From positions 104,893 to 168,892 of the forward strand of contig NZ_JAIVFQ010000007.1 in the NCBI RefSeq assembly GCF_020829495.1: a DNA stretch of 64,000 nt, in the 5' to 3' direction. Source of the DNA: Nostoc favosum CHAB5714. GTDB taxonomy: Bacteria; Cyanobacteriota; Cyanobacteriia; Cyanobacteriales; Nostocaceae. Under the pieces are notes generated by a model. It ran no database searches and was not told the origin of the DNA. It saw only the letters and a list, made by a program, of their open reading frames with translations. Shown piece by piece: positions 27,368 through 36,485 of this stretch (its first letter is position 1; each line of letters begins with the position of its first letter). A program made the position numbers and the translations under genes.

Positions 27368-27700
27368 ATGTTAGCGTCAGACGCGCCCACTTTGGGCATT
27401 TTTCGTCAAGCGTCAAAGTTTTGGCGTTTGCGAGTGAGTAAAGAATTCGACAAGCCCGAATATTACATTGGTCAAACCGTGCTGCACAAGATGAAAGTGA
27501 GGCAGGGTGAAATTTTGCATCCAGTGACGGTGATCGGGGTAAGGTGGTCAGGGTTTGACTGGATGTACGCCGTCATATTGCCAGAAGACCATCCACAGTT
27601 TCATCCTGAGAATCATGGCTGGGATGAATATGAATATTACCTATGCTTCTGGCGATTGGTAATCGCCAACATGGGAAAATGCCCATTATTTTTTCTCTGA
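27368..27700 (+). CDS. Conserved hypothetical protein, 110 aa
   Basis: I recognise no named domain with confidence. The sequence YYIGQTVLHKMKVRQGEILH, then VTVIGVRWSGFDWMYAVILP resembles small beta-barrel proteins (DUF1392-like) carried on Nostoc plasmids and elements. The start follows AGCCAAGGAGGCAAT, a strong ribosome site. The C-terminal MGKCPLFFL may be read-through into unrelated DNA. It is divergent from the CopG-like operon. Confidence 0.55.
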   Translation: MLASDAPTLGIFRQASKFWRLRVSKEFDKPEYYIGQTVLHKMKVRQGEILHPVTVIGVRWSGFDWMYAVILPEDHPQFHPENHGWDEYEYYLCFWRLVIANMGKCPLFFL

Positions 27701-27738
27701 TTCATTCAGATTTTTTGGTGATTTTTCTGTACTTAGAC

Positions 27739-28177
27739 GATCACCTTTGGCTGTATTGCTTGCTGTGTCTAGATTGATGGGGTGATCGGGGGGGGTGATC
27801 GGGAGGTGATCGGGGGTCTCACCCCTGATCACCTTAGGATCACCTTGACGGATCACCTTCTTAAAAATTATGAAAACCTTACACAGCAAGGATTTTAGTT
27901 CGATTGTAAAGCAAGGTGATCAGGTGATCATCGTTTTTTCGCATTTTTTTCTGATTCCAATTCTGTTTTTTTTGCAATTTCAGGCGTACTTAGACGGATC
28001 ACTTCGTTAGAATTAGTCAAAAATTCCTACTGTGCAAGGCTTTCAGGATTGTAACGAAGGTGATCCGGCAAGGTTATCATAAGGTGATCCACAGGTGATC
28101 CATCGTTTTGATACACACTTTCTTTTTGAGTGCTTGATAGCTCTGGGCAAGCCTTTGAGGTATTTTCAGAGGTGATC
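27739..28177. repeat. Array of GGTGATC/GATCACC boxes
   Basis: Thirteen exact copies lie in 440 bp, in both orientations, several in close tandem (27781, 27794, 27805; 27827, 27838, 27851; 27915, 27923; 28083, 28094). They fill the gene-free 640 bp between the hypothetical gene and the KilA-N gene. The setting looks like an iteron or operator cluster of a replication or partition locus. Confidence 0.85.
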
Positions 28178-28189
28178 CACTGAGGGGAG

Positions 28190-28215
28190 TTGACACACCC
28201 CCTGGGGTGTGTCAA
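28190..28215. promoter_or_regulatory. Perfect inverted repeat upstream of the KilA-N gene
   Basis: TTGACACACCCC and GGGGTGTGTCAA face each other across two bases, 120 bp before the KilA-N start. A third TTGACAC follows at about 28231. The symmetry suggests an operator for a dimeric regulator. Confidence 0.6.
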
Positions 28216-28335
28216 ACCCTAGCCCTGAAGTTGACACCGTAATCATTCGTGCAGTACCAGTGTCTGTGGACTAAAAAAAACAACCCCTGTTTGAGCCGGA
28301 GTTGTTTAACATTTTCAAAACAATGAGAAATTTAT

Positions 28336-29100
28336 ATGTCACAAATAGAGCAGTTTAGCAATTTGGTGCAAGATGCACAACGAGATGACGAATACATCAA
28401 TGCTACCAAGTGGTGTAAGCATTTTGGGTCTCGACTTGATAAGTGGAAGCAGTTGCCAGAAACAAAGGCTAGATCAGAGGATTTGAAAATTACAGAGTCA
28501 AATGCTGAACCCTGGATTGTTGAGCGCGTAGGTAAAACTTGGGTAACTTGGGTTCACCCAATCATGGCAGTTCACCTAGCCAGCTACCTCGATCCAGCTT
28601 TCGCCAACTATGTAGTCAAGACTTTTATCAGGTATGCCAAGGCTGACCCAACTCTCGCTGCTGATATTGCCTCACGCCAAAACACAGTAGAAGGGCTGGA
28701 TATCATCAACGAGGCAGTTCAGAAGCAATACAGCCTGATTTTTGCGCGTGATTGGATTTGTGAAATAAGTAAAATTAAGTTTGATTTCTTAGATGAAAAC
28801 CCTTGGATGAGAGACGAATTATCAGAGTCGAATTTATTGTCTGTTTTAAACAATAAATTTGGATTGCCTTGCAAAGGGCTTGTTGTAATTCATTCGTTAA
28901 GAGAAGATTTACTTGAAGACTTTTTGAAAGAGAAATACCCCAACATTTATCAGAGCGCGTATACGTTTGTTGAGTTACGTTCAGGACTGGTCTCATGTAT
29001 ATCAATAGAAAACGAAGGTGCTTTATTTAGCTATTTCTTCCGAGAAATTAATGATTGGGTAAAAGAGAAAGGCGGCACTGATTGTAGCTTTTTGAGGTAG
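28336..29100 (+). CDS. KilA-N domain protein
   Basis: The 254-residue protein has an N-terminal KilA-N DNA-binding domain: DDEYINATKWCKHFGSRLDK, then PWIVERVGKTWVTWVHPIMA and HLASYLDPAFANYVVKTFI. The C-terminal 110 residues are unlike anything I recognise. KilA-N proteins are typical of phages and plasmids, so this supports a phage or plasmid origin for element 1. It is followed immediately by a strong terminator. The start is at ATGTCACAAATAG, with a weak upstream ribosome site. Confidence 0.8.
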   Translation: MSQIEQFSNLVQDAQRDDEYINATKWCKHFGSRLDKWKQLPETKARSEDLKITESNAEPWIVERVGKTWVTWVHPIMAVHLASYLDPAFANYVVKTFIRYAKADPTLAADIASRQNTVEGLDIINEAVQKQYSLIFARDWICEISKIKFDFLDENPWMRDELSESNLLSVLNNKFGLPCKGLVVIHSLREDLLEDFLKEKYPNIYQSAYTFVELRSGLVSCISIENEGALFSYFFREINDWVKEKGGTDCSFLR

Positions 29101-29112
29101 TGCCTGTGGACT

Positions 29113-29153
29113 ACAAAAATGACCCCTGGTCAACGGCTGGGGGTCGTTTTTGT
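29113..29153 (+). terminator. Rho-independent terminator after the KilA-N gene
   Basis: ACAAAAATGACCCC and GGGGGTCGTTTTTGT form a long hairpin with a T-run, a few bases after the stop codon. A similar but weaker hairpin (ACAACCCCTG...GTTGTTT) precedes the gene at about 28280-28310. Confidence 0.8.
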
Positions 29154-29419
29154 GCGCGACCGCTCACAGATCGTTGCAACGCTTCCCGACTTCCAACTTC
29201 CACCAGCTAGCTAATGAAGTTGGAAGTTGAAGTTGGAAGTTGCCGCAACGTGCAGCAGCAAGACCAGCCGCCGCCGATTGCGTACAAAAACGTCGGGCAA
29301 TCGCGGTAAAGAACTTCATGTAAACCTTAAGGTTTAGCCATTGTTGAGCGGCGATCGCCCGTAGGATAGTCGTCGCTACGGAGTTTTAACCGCTCCGCTC
29401 GTAGAACATCCGTGAACAA

Positions 29420-29743
29420 AACAGTGTTGCGTACTTTGGAAACTTATAGGTTTCCCTATGTTCTGGAAGTGTCACCAATCCTCAACAGTGTTGCGTACTT
29501 TGGAAATGTATAACATTTCCCTATGTCCTGGAAGATTAAAGCTTAATACTCACACATTGCAATCGTGTAACTTAAACCGGAACCCTTAAAGGTTCCCTAA
29601 CAGAAGTAAAGCGAATTGCATTAAACAACAAACCATTTAAGGGTTAAGGCCCAATCGGGAGAGTTAGCGATCGCGCAGCAGTCGTGCAATTGTCATTGAG
29701 TAAAACTCTGTCAAGGGTTAAGGGCCGATAGGGAGTGTAAGCG
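29420..29743. repeat. Structured repeats in the right end of element 1
   Basis: Two 50-bp units start AACAGTGTTGCGTACTTTGG (29420 and 29484). Each contains a hairpin with a different but self-paired stem: GGAAAC/GTTTCC in one, GGAAATGT/ACATTTCC in the other. A third hairpin, GGAACC/GGTTCC, is at about 29575. Then AAGGGTTAAGG units lie at 29639 and 29713. They may be remnants of structured RNA genes or protein-binding sites. Confidence 0.6.
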
Positions 29744-30614
29744 GTCAGTCACTAAAAACAGCGACAATTTCAAACCACGCTAAAACAAGCTAATCCTTTT
29801 TCGGCAAGTTAACTTGTCACTGGTTTAATTCTTCCTAAAATTGCAGTGCCAGCAATGGAGTTAGTTTCTTCGACATTAACCCCAAAGAAACCAAGTCCAC
29901 TGATCATCATCCAGTTCGTGTCGGACAGTATACTTATCGACGGATAATTTACCTGCCGAAAACACGCTGTCAAACAATAAAGATAAAAACCTAATAGGTT
30001 TCGCCAGAGAATTCTAAGGATTTTAAAGGCAGTGTAACTAGACCCTACTTGCCACGCACTCATGCTGCATTTAGCCGAGAGTGCAGTAACAAGTTACTGC
30101 GTTGCATACGAACGCAGACTGTACAGCAGTTCTCGCCGGCATCAAATTTTTGCAACGGTAGAGCGTGAGTAGCGCGAATCTTACGACCGCACAAGGTCAA
30201 CCAAGTTTGCGATCGCGAATCTTCACTATCCATTAGGTGCAACCTCTTGTTTTGGCTCATCGGCCTTCCCAGTACTTCCATGCCAATACACTCACGTTTT
30301 AAACAAGTGTATAAAGTTTGACAGATAACCTGCAAGCTGTTGCAAAAATTTGCTGGACAACATATGTTATCCGGCTGCGAATTTTGACTTATGCACCAAT
30401 GTTGCATCTCCAGTTGAGAGTTAAGGTTCGATTCTTAATTCTGTTGGGTATACAGCTAAAACTTCACATCTCTTAAGCCACAATTTGCAAATCAAATTAC
30501 CATTTCACTAGAGTTTTGGATGTTTAAATCGCAAGCTTTAAGACAAAAACAAGACACACAGAACGCAGACTTGTAAAACCTTTAATATACAAGGCTTACA
30601 GGCTTTAGTCTACC
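29744..30614. other. Gene-free right end of element 1
   Basis: No convincing gene on either strand; open frames of 84 and 115 codons on the minus strand lack family likeness and good starts. The region contains short palindromes and one tRNA T-arm-like stretch near 30424. Confidence 0.45.
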
Positions 30615-30624
30615 GTATACCCTG
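30615..30624. repeat. Right border repeat of nifD element 1
   Basis: GTATACCCTG, the partner of 23895-23904. Confidence 0.93.
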
Positions 30625-31085
30625 GCTTGAGTATAATTTCTTCGGCCCCACCAAGATTGCTGAATCTTTACGGGAAATTGCTTCCAAGTTTGACGAGACA
30701 ATCCAAGCGAATGCTGAGAAGGTTATCGCCAAGTATCAGCCAACAATGGATGCGGTAGTTGCTAAGTACCGCCCCCGCTTGGAAGGTAAGACTGTAGCCA
30801 TCATGGTTGGTGGTCTGCGTCCTCGCCACGTTGTCCCAGCTTTCCAAGACTTGGGTATGAAGATGATTGGTACAGGTTATGAGTTTGCTCATAATGACGA
30901 CTACAAACGTACCACTCACTACATCGAAAACGGCACCATCGTTTATGACGACGTTACCGCTTACGAATTTGAGGAATTTATCAAAGCGCTGAAGCCTGAC
31001 CTCGTAGCTTCTGGTGTGAAAGAGAAGTACGTCTTCCAAAAGATGGGTCTACCTTTCCGTCAAATGCACTCTTGGGATTACTCCG
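30615..31085 (+). CDS. nifD: nifD segment 2 (codons 301-454)
   Basis: From the right repeat of element 1 the sequence continues Nif[23 protein letters not shown] residues, [38 protein letters not shown], then RQMHSWDYS with the histidine that binds FeMo-cofactor. The segment ends in GGATTACTCCG. In unrearranged DNA it has no start of its own and runs into element 2, stopping at 31189. Both of its ends are recombination sites, so it is expressed only after two excisions. Confidence 0.95.
31075..31085. repeat. Left border repeat of nifD element 2
   Basis: GGATTACTCCG, identical to 46713-46723 and to the core of the Anabaena PCC 7120 nifD element as I know it. Confidence 0.95.
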
Positions 31086-31393
31086 AACCTAGCGATGCCT
31101 TCGGCGGGCTACGCGCCAACGCACTTCAACATCATATTAATGCAAGGTTTTTTAGCGGCGGGAGAAAAAAGAGCCTATTTCTAGCCTAAATGCAAGTTGC
31201 AGGGTTATTTAGGAACAATCTGTTTTTATGCTTCAGACAGTATAACTCTTATGCAGTCTAGCTTTTAGATTTTACTTGCACTTTGTTCAAAGAAAAGCTG
31301 TTATTTAAAAAACTTTTTAAGCTGACATTTTATTAGACTAAATTATAGCTTTAATCTTGCTTAGATCATATTATTACAAAGTGTTTTTGACAA

Positions 31394-31774
31394 CTAAAAC
31401 AATGGAAAAAAGCTAGTATATTCTTCGTCTATCTCAGAATCGTATTTGTATTCAAGTATGTGCTTGCTCTTACATTGAGGACACTGAACAAAATGCCAGC
31501 GATAGTAAGTTCTCTCAATATTGTATTGAACACCTAATAAAACTGGTTGATCTGCATTTTCCTCATTGTAGTAATCATCAGATGTCAAAAATTCCTCATT
31601 GAATTGAACGGCATCTGGTGCAGGATTAAGACGTTCAGAAACAATCTGGTTAGTAGCAGGAGTAAAATTTGTTATCAATTTAATCATATTGCCTACTTGA
31701 CCACATCGCTTACATTTGAAAGAACCTATAGTTACTGGATAACCATATTCATTGCTCTGCTTAAAAATTTCCAT
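31394..31774 (-). CDS. Zinc-ribbon-like hypothetical protein
   Basis: The 126-residue protein has two CxxC pairs, FKCKRCGQVG near residue 20 and VQCPQCKSKH near residue 97, that could bind one zinc ion. The middle is acidic. I recognise no named family. The start follows GAGGTAGCTTGTA. It stands alone near the left border of element 2. Confidence 0.6.
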   Translation of the reverse strand: MEIFKQSNEYGYPVTIGSFKCKRCGQVGNMIKLITNFTPATNQIVSERLNPAPDAVQFNEEFLTSDDYYNEENADQPVLLGVQYNIERTYYRWHFVQCPQCKSKHILEYKYDSEIDEEYTSFFPLF

Positions 31775-32288
31775 TACAAGCTACCTCCTCACTCGACAAT
31801 AAACTAGGCGATCGCATTAAACCGTCCAATCCTCTATTAACAATCTGGTATTTTGCTGAAATCCCGATGATTGCGTATTAACAAAACTAATTTACGAGAT
31901 AGTGCGACGCCGAACAGCTCGTCGTAGACATCGCAGTAAAAGAAGTAGACTGTTGTTGCGATCGCACTGAGCCGCATAACGGTGCAATTGAGCGGTTGCA
32001 AGTAACAGTCTTGCTGATTGATGGGATGATTTTTGCTGGGCTACGCCCCGCAACTCTTGGAGACGCTTTGCGTAGCTTGCTTCCCCGGAGGGGTACGCTA
32101 ACACGCAAAGCGCAAATAAGCAAAGAATTTACCTTTAGCTTTGTTCAAAAATCTCAATTTATCCCCCAAATATGCAACGCCCAAGCAACCCGTGCATACA
32201 CACCAAGCTATCTCGAAAGTCTGCTCCAAAAAAGCATAGCGTTTTCATTGATATTTGCCAAGGAAGTTTAAGCAATCATTCTTGGGCT
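31775..32288. other. Repeat-rich gap in element 2
   Basis: Holds HIP1 sites and dispersed repeat fragments (GTCGTAGACATCGC, GGGCTACGCCCCGC, GCTTGCTTCCCCGG). Open frames here are built from repeats, and no gene is supported. Confidence 0.5.
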
Positions 32289-32867
32289 TCAGTCTGGGAA
32301 AGCCAAACCAGTCATCGGGTCACGAATATATAACCCTAGCGTGAGACTACGCATCGCTTCATCCCAAACGGGTATTAGTTGTTCTGCTTGATTTGCCCAA
32401 TAATCGAATGTAATCAAGCACTGAATATTCGACCCCAAAGCAATGCAAGTCCGCGAAAAAGCTTCCCGTGGTTCTTCCTGAGTGTCAATGAACTTCATCT
32501 CTGTCCAGACAATTTTGGCGGTTTGGCGCTTGACGGTAATAATTTCTCCCTTAGCAATGATGTTGCGGCTGTCGTTTTCCAGGACTTTCTTCAAGGTAGA
32601 TTTTAGCGGAAACTGGCTCCAATCATTGGGTGGCAGAGGATTGAAAGATACTTCCAGACAGCAATCATCGTTGGGGGGTTTTTTATCGAGGAACTTGAAG
32701 GATTTTTCTTGTGGCTCAAAAACCCAATCCTGGGGAACATTGAAGCGAACAGCCCCACGATTCGCAACAAATATTTTATAGCCTGATGGAGATTCCCAAC
32801 GATGGTCAGGCTTTAGTTCAAGTGTTTCTTTAATCCACTGGAGATTGCTTTTCTTACGCTTTGCCAT
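32289..32867 (-). CDS. Conserved hypothetical protein, 192 aa
   Basis: The protein starts MAKRKKSNLQWIKETLELKP and contains GYKIFVANRGAVRFNVPQDW, then a beta-rich part with RTCIALGSNIQCLITFDYWA and a final WDEAMRSLTLGLYI. The pattern resembles cyanobacterial proteins with a fold like those that assess surface-protein stress, but I assign no family. The base composition and start look genuine. No operon partner. Confidence 0.6.
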   Translation of the reverse strand: MAKRKKSNLQWIKETLELKPDHRWESPSGYKIFVANRGAVRFNVPQDWVFEPQEKSFKFLDKKPPNDDCCLEVSFNPLPPNDWSQFPLKSTLKKVLENDSRNIIAKGEIITVKRQTAKIVWTEMKFIDTQEEPREAFSRTCIALGSNIQCLITFDYWANQAEQLIPVWDEAMRSLTLGLYIRDPMTGLAFPD

Positions 32868-32894
32868 AGTGTTTTTGCCAATCTGCTGAAGAGG

Positions 32895-32924
32895 GCGTAG
32901 GCGTTAGCCCGTCGTAGACATCGC
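32895..32924. repeat. Dispersed 29-30 bp repeat (copy 2)
   Basis: Same unit as at 4342, starting GCGTAGGCG and ending GTCGTAGACATCGC, just upstream of the 192-aa gene. Confidence 0.85.
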
Positions 32925-33236
32925 CTAATTTGGGTCGTAAACAATCATCAACTTTGTTAATGTTATCAAATTGCTAGTATTTAGTAGCACTCTTTTATTA
33001 CTCTTACCAAATAAAAATTAGAAATCTTGATTTTCATTCATCGGCTTTATGAATCTATGGGTAGGTTGGGAAGCCACAGTCAACCCAGCAAGTTAAGGTT
33101 CTCCTTCAGCAAGGGACTGGCGTTGAAGGTTTGGGCAACCCCCAAGAAGCGGAGGATTTTACTCAGGATATTTTTTTGACCCAGCAAGCGATCGCTAAGA
33201 ACCTATTTGGCAATTTTAACGGTAAAACTCAACCTT

Positions 33237-33908
33237 ATGATTAAATTTTCAGCTTTCACCATTAAAATCTTAGCAGCAGTGTTCATGGTTATGGATCATG
33301 TGTGCTATTTGCTAATGCCAGACTTTTTAATATTGCACTTTATTGGGCGATTGAGCTTTCCCCTCTTTGCATGGCTTCTGGCTAAAGGCGAAAAACACAC
33401 CCAAAATGTGTACCGCTATGGAAGCAGGCTATTAATTACAGCAATTATATCTCAGCCAATCTATACTGTTGTTTTCCAAAAGTTCTCATTTAATATTCTC
33501 TTCACGCTTCTTCTTGGACTTGTAATGTTGCGCTTAGTAAGGCTTTGTCCGCAATTATGGCAGCAATTAATAATTATTGGATTGTGTGCAGCAGTTTCTG
33601 AGGTCTTGGGCTTTGAGTATGGCGGATATGGGATTGGAGTAATTTTATTGATGTCTTTAATAGATAAACTCAATCCCAGAGTATGGTTGCTCTACTGGTG
33701 CATCTTGCACTTGATTTTAGTAATTCTATCTATAAATTATATATTTCAAATTTGGGCAATTTTTGCAGGATTCATTGTGCTTCGATTCAATGGTAGGCAA
33801 GGTTCACGGTCTAGATGGTTTTATGTGTTCTACCCGGCTCATTTAATAATTTTAGGTGTAATCAATTATTTAACTAGTTCCGTGGGTTTAAGTCCCCCGG
33901 TTCAATAA
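33237..33908 (+). CDS. TraX family membrane protein
   Basis: The 223-residue protein begins MIKFSAFTIKILAAVFMVMD and has several hydrophobic segments plus HFIGRLSFPLFAWLLAKGE, matching the TraX/acyltransferase-like family. In the F plasmid TraX acetylates pilin; chromosomal homologues are of unclear role. I use the ATG at 33237; the listed upstream TTG would read a decayed segment. It hints at a conjugative ancestry for element 2 cargo, but TraX homologues also occur on chromosomes. Confidence 0.8.
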   Translation: MIKFSAFTIKILAAVFMVMDHVCYLLMPDFLILHFIGRLSFPLFAWLLAKGEKHTQNVYRYGSRLLITAIISQPIYTVVFQKFSFNILFTLLLGLVMLRLVRLCPQLWQQLIIIGLCAAVSEVLGFEYGGYGIGVILLMSLIDKLNPRVWLLYWCILHLILVILSINYIFQIWAIFAGFIVLRFNGRQGSRSRWFYVFYPAHLIILGVINYLTSSVGLSPPVQ

Positions 33909-34021
33909 AAATTTTGTTTTGTGTTGGGGTTAAATCCCCATTACAAAACTTAATTACAAATTACGAATTACGAATTACGAATTACGAATTATTTAATCCG
34001 GCGATCGCAAAAAATTTGTAA

Positions 34022-34164
34022 TACCAATTCTGTATGAAGATGCGCTAAACCATATTTAAGTACAAGAAAGAAGAAAGAGAAACGAACCGCAAAGGACGCA
34101 AAGGACACAAAGAAAGAAAGAAAGAAGTTAAAAGGGTTTGGCGCAGCCTCACAAAGAAATGGTA
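34022..34164. mobile_element. Miniature inverted-repeat element, family B copy 1
   Basis: The ends TACCAATTCT and AGAAATGGTA enclose an AAGGACGCAAAGGACAC unit and an AAAG run. The 3-bp direct repeat TAA flanks it at 34019-34021 and 34165-34167. No gene inside. Confidence 0.85.
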
Positions 34165-34372
34165 TAAGTTGCATTTTACTAATAAACGAACCCAGGGCTT
34201 GCATTAGACAGACTTCACTTTATTTAGCCCAACCTACGGCTAAACATAAATCTGCTACAACCCATACAGTAATTAAAAAAACTAATTTAAGCAATTACCA
34301 AATTCTATTTTTATTGGCGAAAAAGTTCAGAAATTAGATATATTTATCTCCAGAGATAGATGCTAGATAGTT

Positions 34373-34404
34373 AGATATCTTCCTTTAGAAGGATATCTTT
34401 TTTT
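34373..34404 (+). terminator. Hairpin with T-run upstream of ocp
   Basis: AGATATC and GATATCT pair around CTTTAGAAG and are followed by seven Ts. It may end transcription entering from traX or act as an attenuator in the ocp leader. Confidence 0.55.
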
Positions 34405-34665
34405 AAATTACTTTTATTAGACCATAAGTTAAAAATAAATGGTAGATATACATTTAATTCAATGATATTCATCAGATAAATATTATAAATCTTAGTCTTT
34501 TGTTAATGTTTACCAGCTATGATGTCAGAGTAGTAAATAATAATTCGGATTTAAGTATCTAGGGATAATTGTGTCATCCAGGAAAAATCCCCTAGATTTA
34601 TCACCCAAGCTGCAAAATGTAGCCGAAAGCAACTACTGAATAGGTCAATCTTTAAGGTAATAACC

Positions 34666-35625
34666 ATGAGTTATACTATCGAATCCGCACGGAATATTTT
34701 TTCTAGCACTCAAGTGGCAGATGCTGTTCCAGCCACTACAGCAAAGTTTGCTGAACTCAACATTGACGATCAGTTGGCATTTCTCTGGTATGCCTACGCT
34801 GAACTAGGTCGTACAATTACTCCAGCTGCTCCCGGAAAAGCAAATCTCCAATTAATGGAAGGTATATTCAACGACATTAAGCAGATGTCTCATGAAGAAC
34901 AAACGCAATTGATGAGAGATTTAGCCAGTAATGCTGATACTCCCATCAGCCGTTCTTATGCATACTTTGGTGTCAACGCTAAATTGGGATTCTGGTGGCA
35001 GTTAGGAGAGTGGATGAAACAAGGTATCGTCGCTCCTATGCCAGCAGGCTATCAAATGTCAACCCAAGTTAAAGCAGTGCTAGAAGCTGTTCAGAGAATC
35101 GATCAGAGTCAGCAAATTACTGTACTACGCAATACTGTAGTAAATATGGGATTTGATCCGTCTCTGGCTGATAAAAAACAGGCAGAAGTCATAAACTTTA
35201 AGTTCCCACGTTCATCCCTAAGTCCCCAATTTACTATTGAGGGAGTTACAGAACCAACAGTGCTGAAATACATTGAAGCGATGAATGCAGATAATTTTGA
35301 AGCTGCTGTTGCTTTATTTGCTAACAATGGTGCGCTGCAACCACCCTTCCAAAAACCAATTGTTGGTCAAGAAGCAATCACTTCTTATCTACGAGATGAG
35401 GGACAAGGGTTAGTGATGAAGCCAACCAAAGGTGTTTCGGAAACTATAGAAGATGGTTATACACAGCATAAAGTTACTGGTACAGTCGAAACTCCTTGGT
35501 TTGGAGGTAATGTTGGGATGAACATTGCTTGGCGATTTTTACTCGATCCTCAAGGTCAAATTTACTTCGTGGCTATTGACTTACTGGCTTCTCCCAAAGA
35601 ACTGCTTAACCTAACTCGCAAGTAA
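34666..35625 (+). CDS. ocp: Orange carotenoid protein
   Basis: OCP binds a ketocarotenoid, is activated by blue-green light and quenches phycobilisome energy. The 319-residue protein is full length: the N-terminal carotenoid domain has FLWYAYAELG (Tyr44) and GFWWQLGEW (Trp110), Arg155 lies in TVLRNT at the domain interface, and the NTF2-like C-terminal domain has Tyr202 in VLKYIEAMN and Trp289 in MNIAWRFLL, the usual hydrogen-bonding pair one position shifted. No fluorescence recovery protein was found in the window. It lies inside nifD element 2, so heterocysts would lose it from the chromosome on excision. Confidence 0.96.
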   Translation: MSYTIESARNIFSSTQVADAVPATTAKFAELNIDDQLAFLWYAYAELGRTITPAAPGKANLQLMEGIFNDIKQMSHEEQTQLMRDLASNADTPISRSYAYFGVNAKLGFWWQLGEWMKQGIVAPMPAGYQMSTQVKAVLEAVQRIDQSQQITVLRNTVVNMGFDPSLADKKQAEVINFKFPRSSLSPQFTIEGVTEPTVLKYIEAMNADNFEAAVALFANNGALQPPFQKPIVGQEAITSYLRDEGQGLVMKPTKGVSETIEDGYTQHKVTGTVETPWFGGNVGMNIAWRFLLDPQGQIYFVAIDLLASPKELLNLTRK

Positions 35626-35841
35626 AATTTCTTTGTTTTAATACAAAAGCAATTGCGCTTGTTTAAGATGATGTTTTAAAAAGTTTTTTGCTCTCATAGC
35701 TAGCAAATTATTGCATATTAGTACATAGCTAAAACATTAATTTGGCGTTGTACTTAACCCAGGCAGAACTGCTATAACTTTCGGGACTTTTAAAACATCC
35801 TCTAAGTGTCATGATAATCATCAAATAAAATCTCAATCAAT

Positions 35842-35870
35842 GCTCGGTTCTAGGTGAACCGAGCTTTAGT
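35842..35870 (+). terminator. Terminator after ocp
   Basis: GCTCGGTTC and GAACCGAGC pair perfectly around five bases and are followed by TTTAGTT, about 215 bp after the ocp stop. Confidence 0.7.
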
Positions 35871-35943
35871 TATTGGCTATGAGTCTCCGAAGTTTTGAGC
35901 TAATTCCTTTTTTCTAGTAGCTAACCTGATACCCAGCTGCATT

Positions 35944-36279
35944 TCTGACTTTTCACGTTATGTGGAAAAGTCCACTAAAAACCTAACCCCCTAACCCCCA
36001 ACCCGTGGCGGGAAGGGGGAAATTCAAAGTCTCTCTCCTAAAAGGAAGAGAGAAATAGAAGTGATACCAATTCTGTATGAAGATGCGCTAAACCATATAT
36101 AAATACAAAAAAGAAAAAAGAATAAAGAAAAACGAACCGCATAGACGCGGAGCGGCTTCCCGCAGGGTAGGACGCAAAGGACACAAAGAAAGAAAGAAAG
36201 AAAGAAAGAAGTTAGAAGGGTTTGGCGCAGCCTCACAAAGAAATGGTATGAGGTTTTCCAGATGCCGTGAAAAGTCAGG
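35944..36279. mobile_element. Miniature inverted-repeat element, family D copy 1 (interrupted)
   Basis: The ends CTGACTTTTCA and TGAAAAGTCAGG match the uninterrupted copy at 42334-42482. The flanks repeat CTGCATT(T), a 7-8 bp target duplication. A family B element sits inside it at 36065-36248. Confidence 0.85.
36065..36248. mobile_element. Family B copy nested in family D
   Basis: TACCAATTCT to AGAAATGGTA with TGA duplicated at both ends (36062-36064 and 36249-36251). Removing the element and one TGA restores the GAAGTGAGGTTTTCC seen in the intact family D copy. Confidence 0.9.
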
Positions 36280-36485
36280 CTGCATTTACAGGAGATTTCA
36301 ACTTGGTGGAGTACACAAACTAAGGTTCAAAGCCAGACATAAAGCCTGTTTTACTTCTGAATTATGAATGATGACTCCTGAATTTTGCTGTAAGCGTCAT
36401 GCTTTGCGATCGCACTGCCATCACGATAATCATAACTAGTCATTACAGCCCAGAAATATGGATAAAGTCGAATTTAGTAAGTCAA

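Larger units (their letters stand above)
23895..30614. mobile_element. nifD excision element 1, about 6.7 kb
   Basis: The element is bounded by direct repeats GTATACCCTG, and excising 6,720 bp rejoins nifD in frame. It encodes an XisA-type recombinase 112 bp inside the left border, two ribbon-helix-helix-type proteins, a coiled-coil protein, a KilA-N protein and one conserved hypothetical. It has two arrays of iterated heptamers (GTCTACA and GGTGATC) and a 1.4-kb non-coding right end. The content suggests a former plasmid or phage. The insertion site differs from that of the classical nifD element. Confidence 0.93.

Noticed and set aside
27686..28215. Small minus-strand open frames with repeated DHL/DHP residues
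   Set aside because: They read through the GGTGATC array, and their residues follow from the heptamer.
30405..30455. tRNA gene suggested by a T-arm-like TTAAGGTTCGATTCTTAA
   Set aside because: The acceptor pairs only partly with upstream DNA and no good D-arm or anticodon arm was found, so it is at best a remnant.
33085..33240. Sigma-factor-like fragment (NPQEAEDFTQDIFLT)
   Set aside because: Only about 15 residues resemble sigma-70 region 2, and there is no start or continuation; too little to call.
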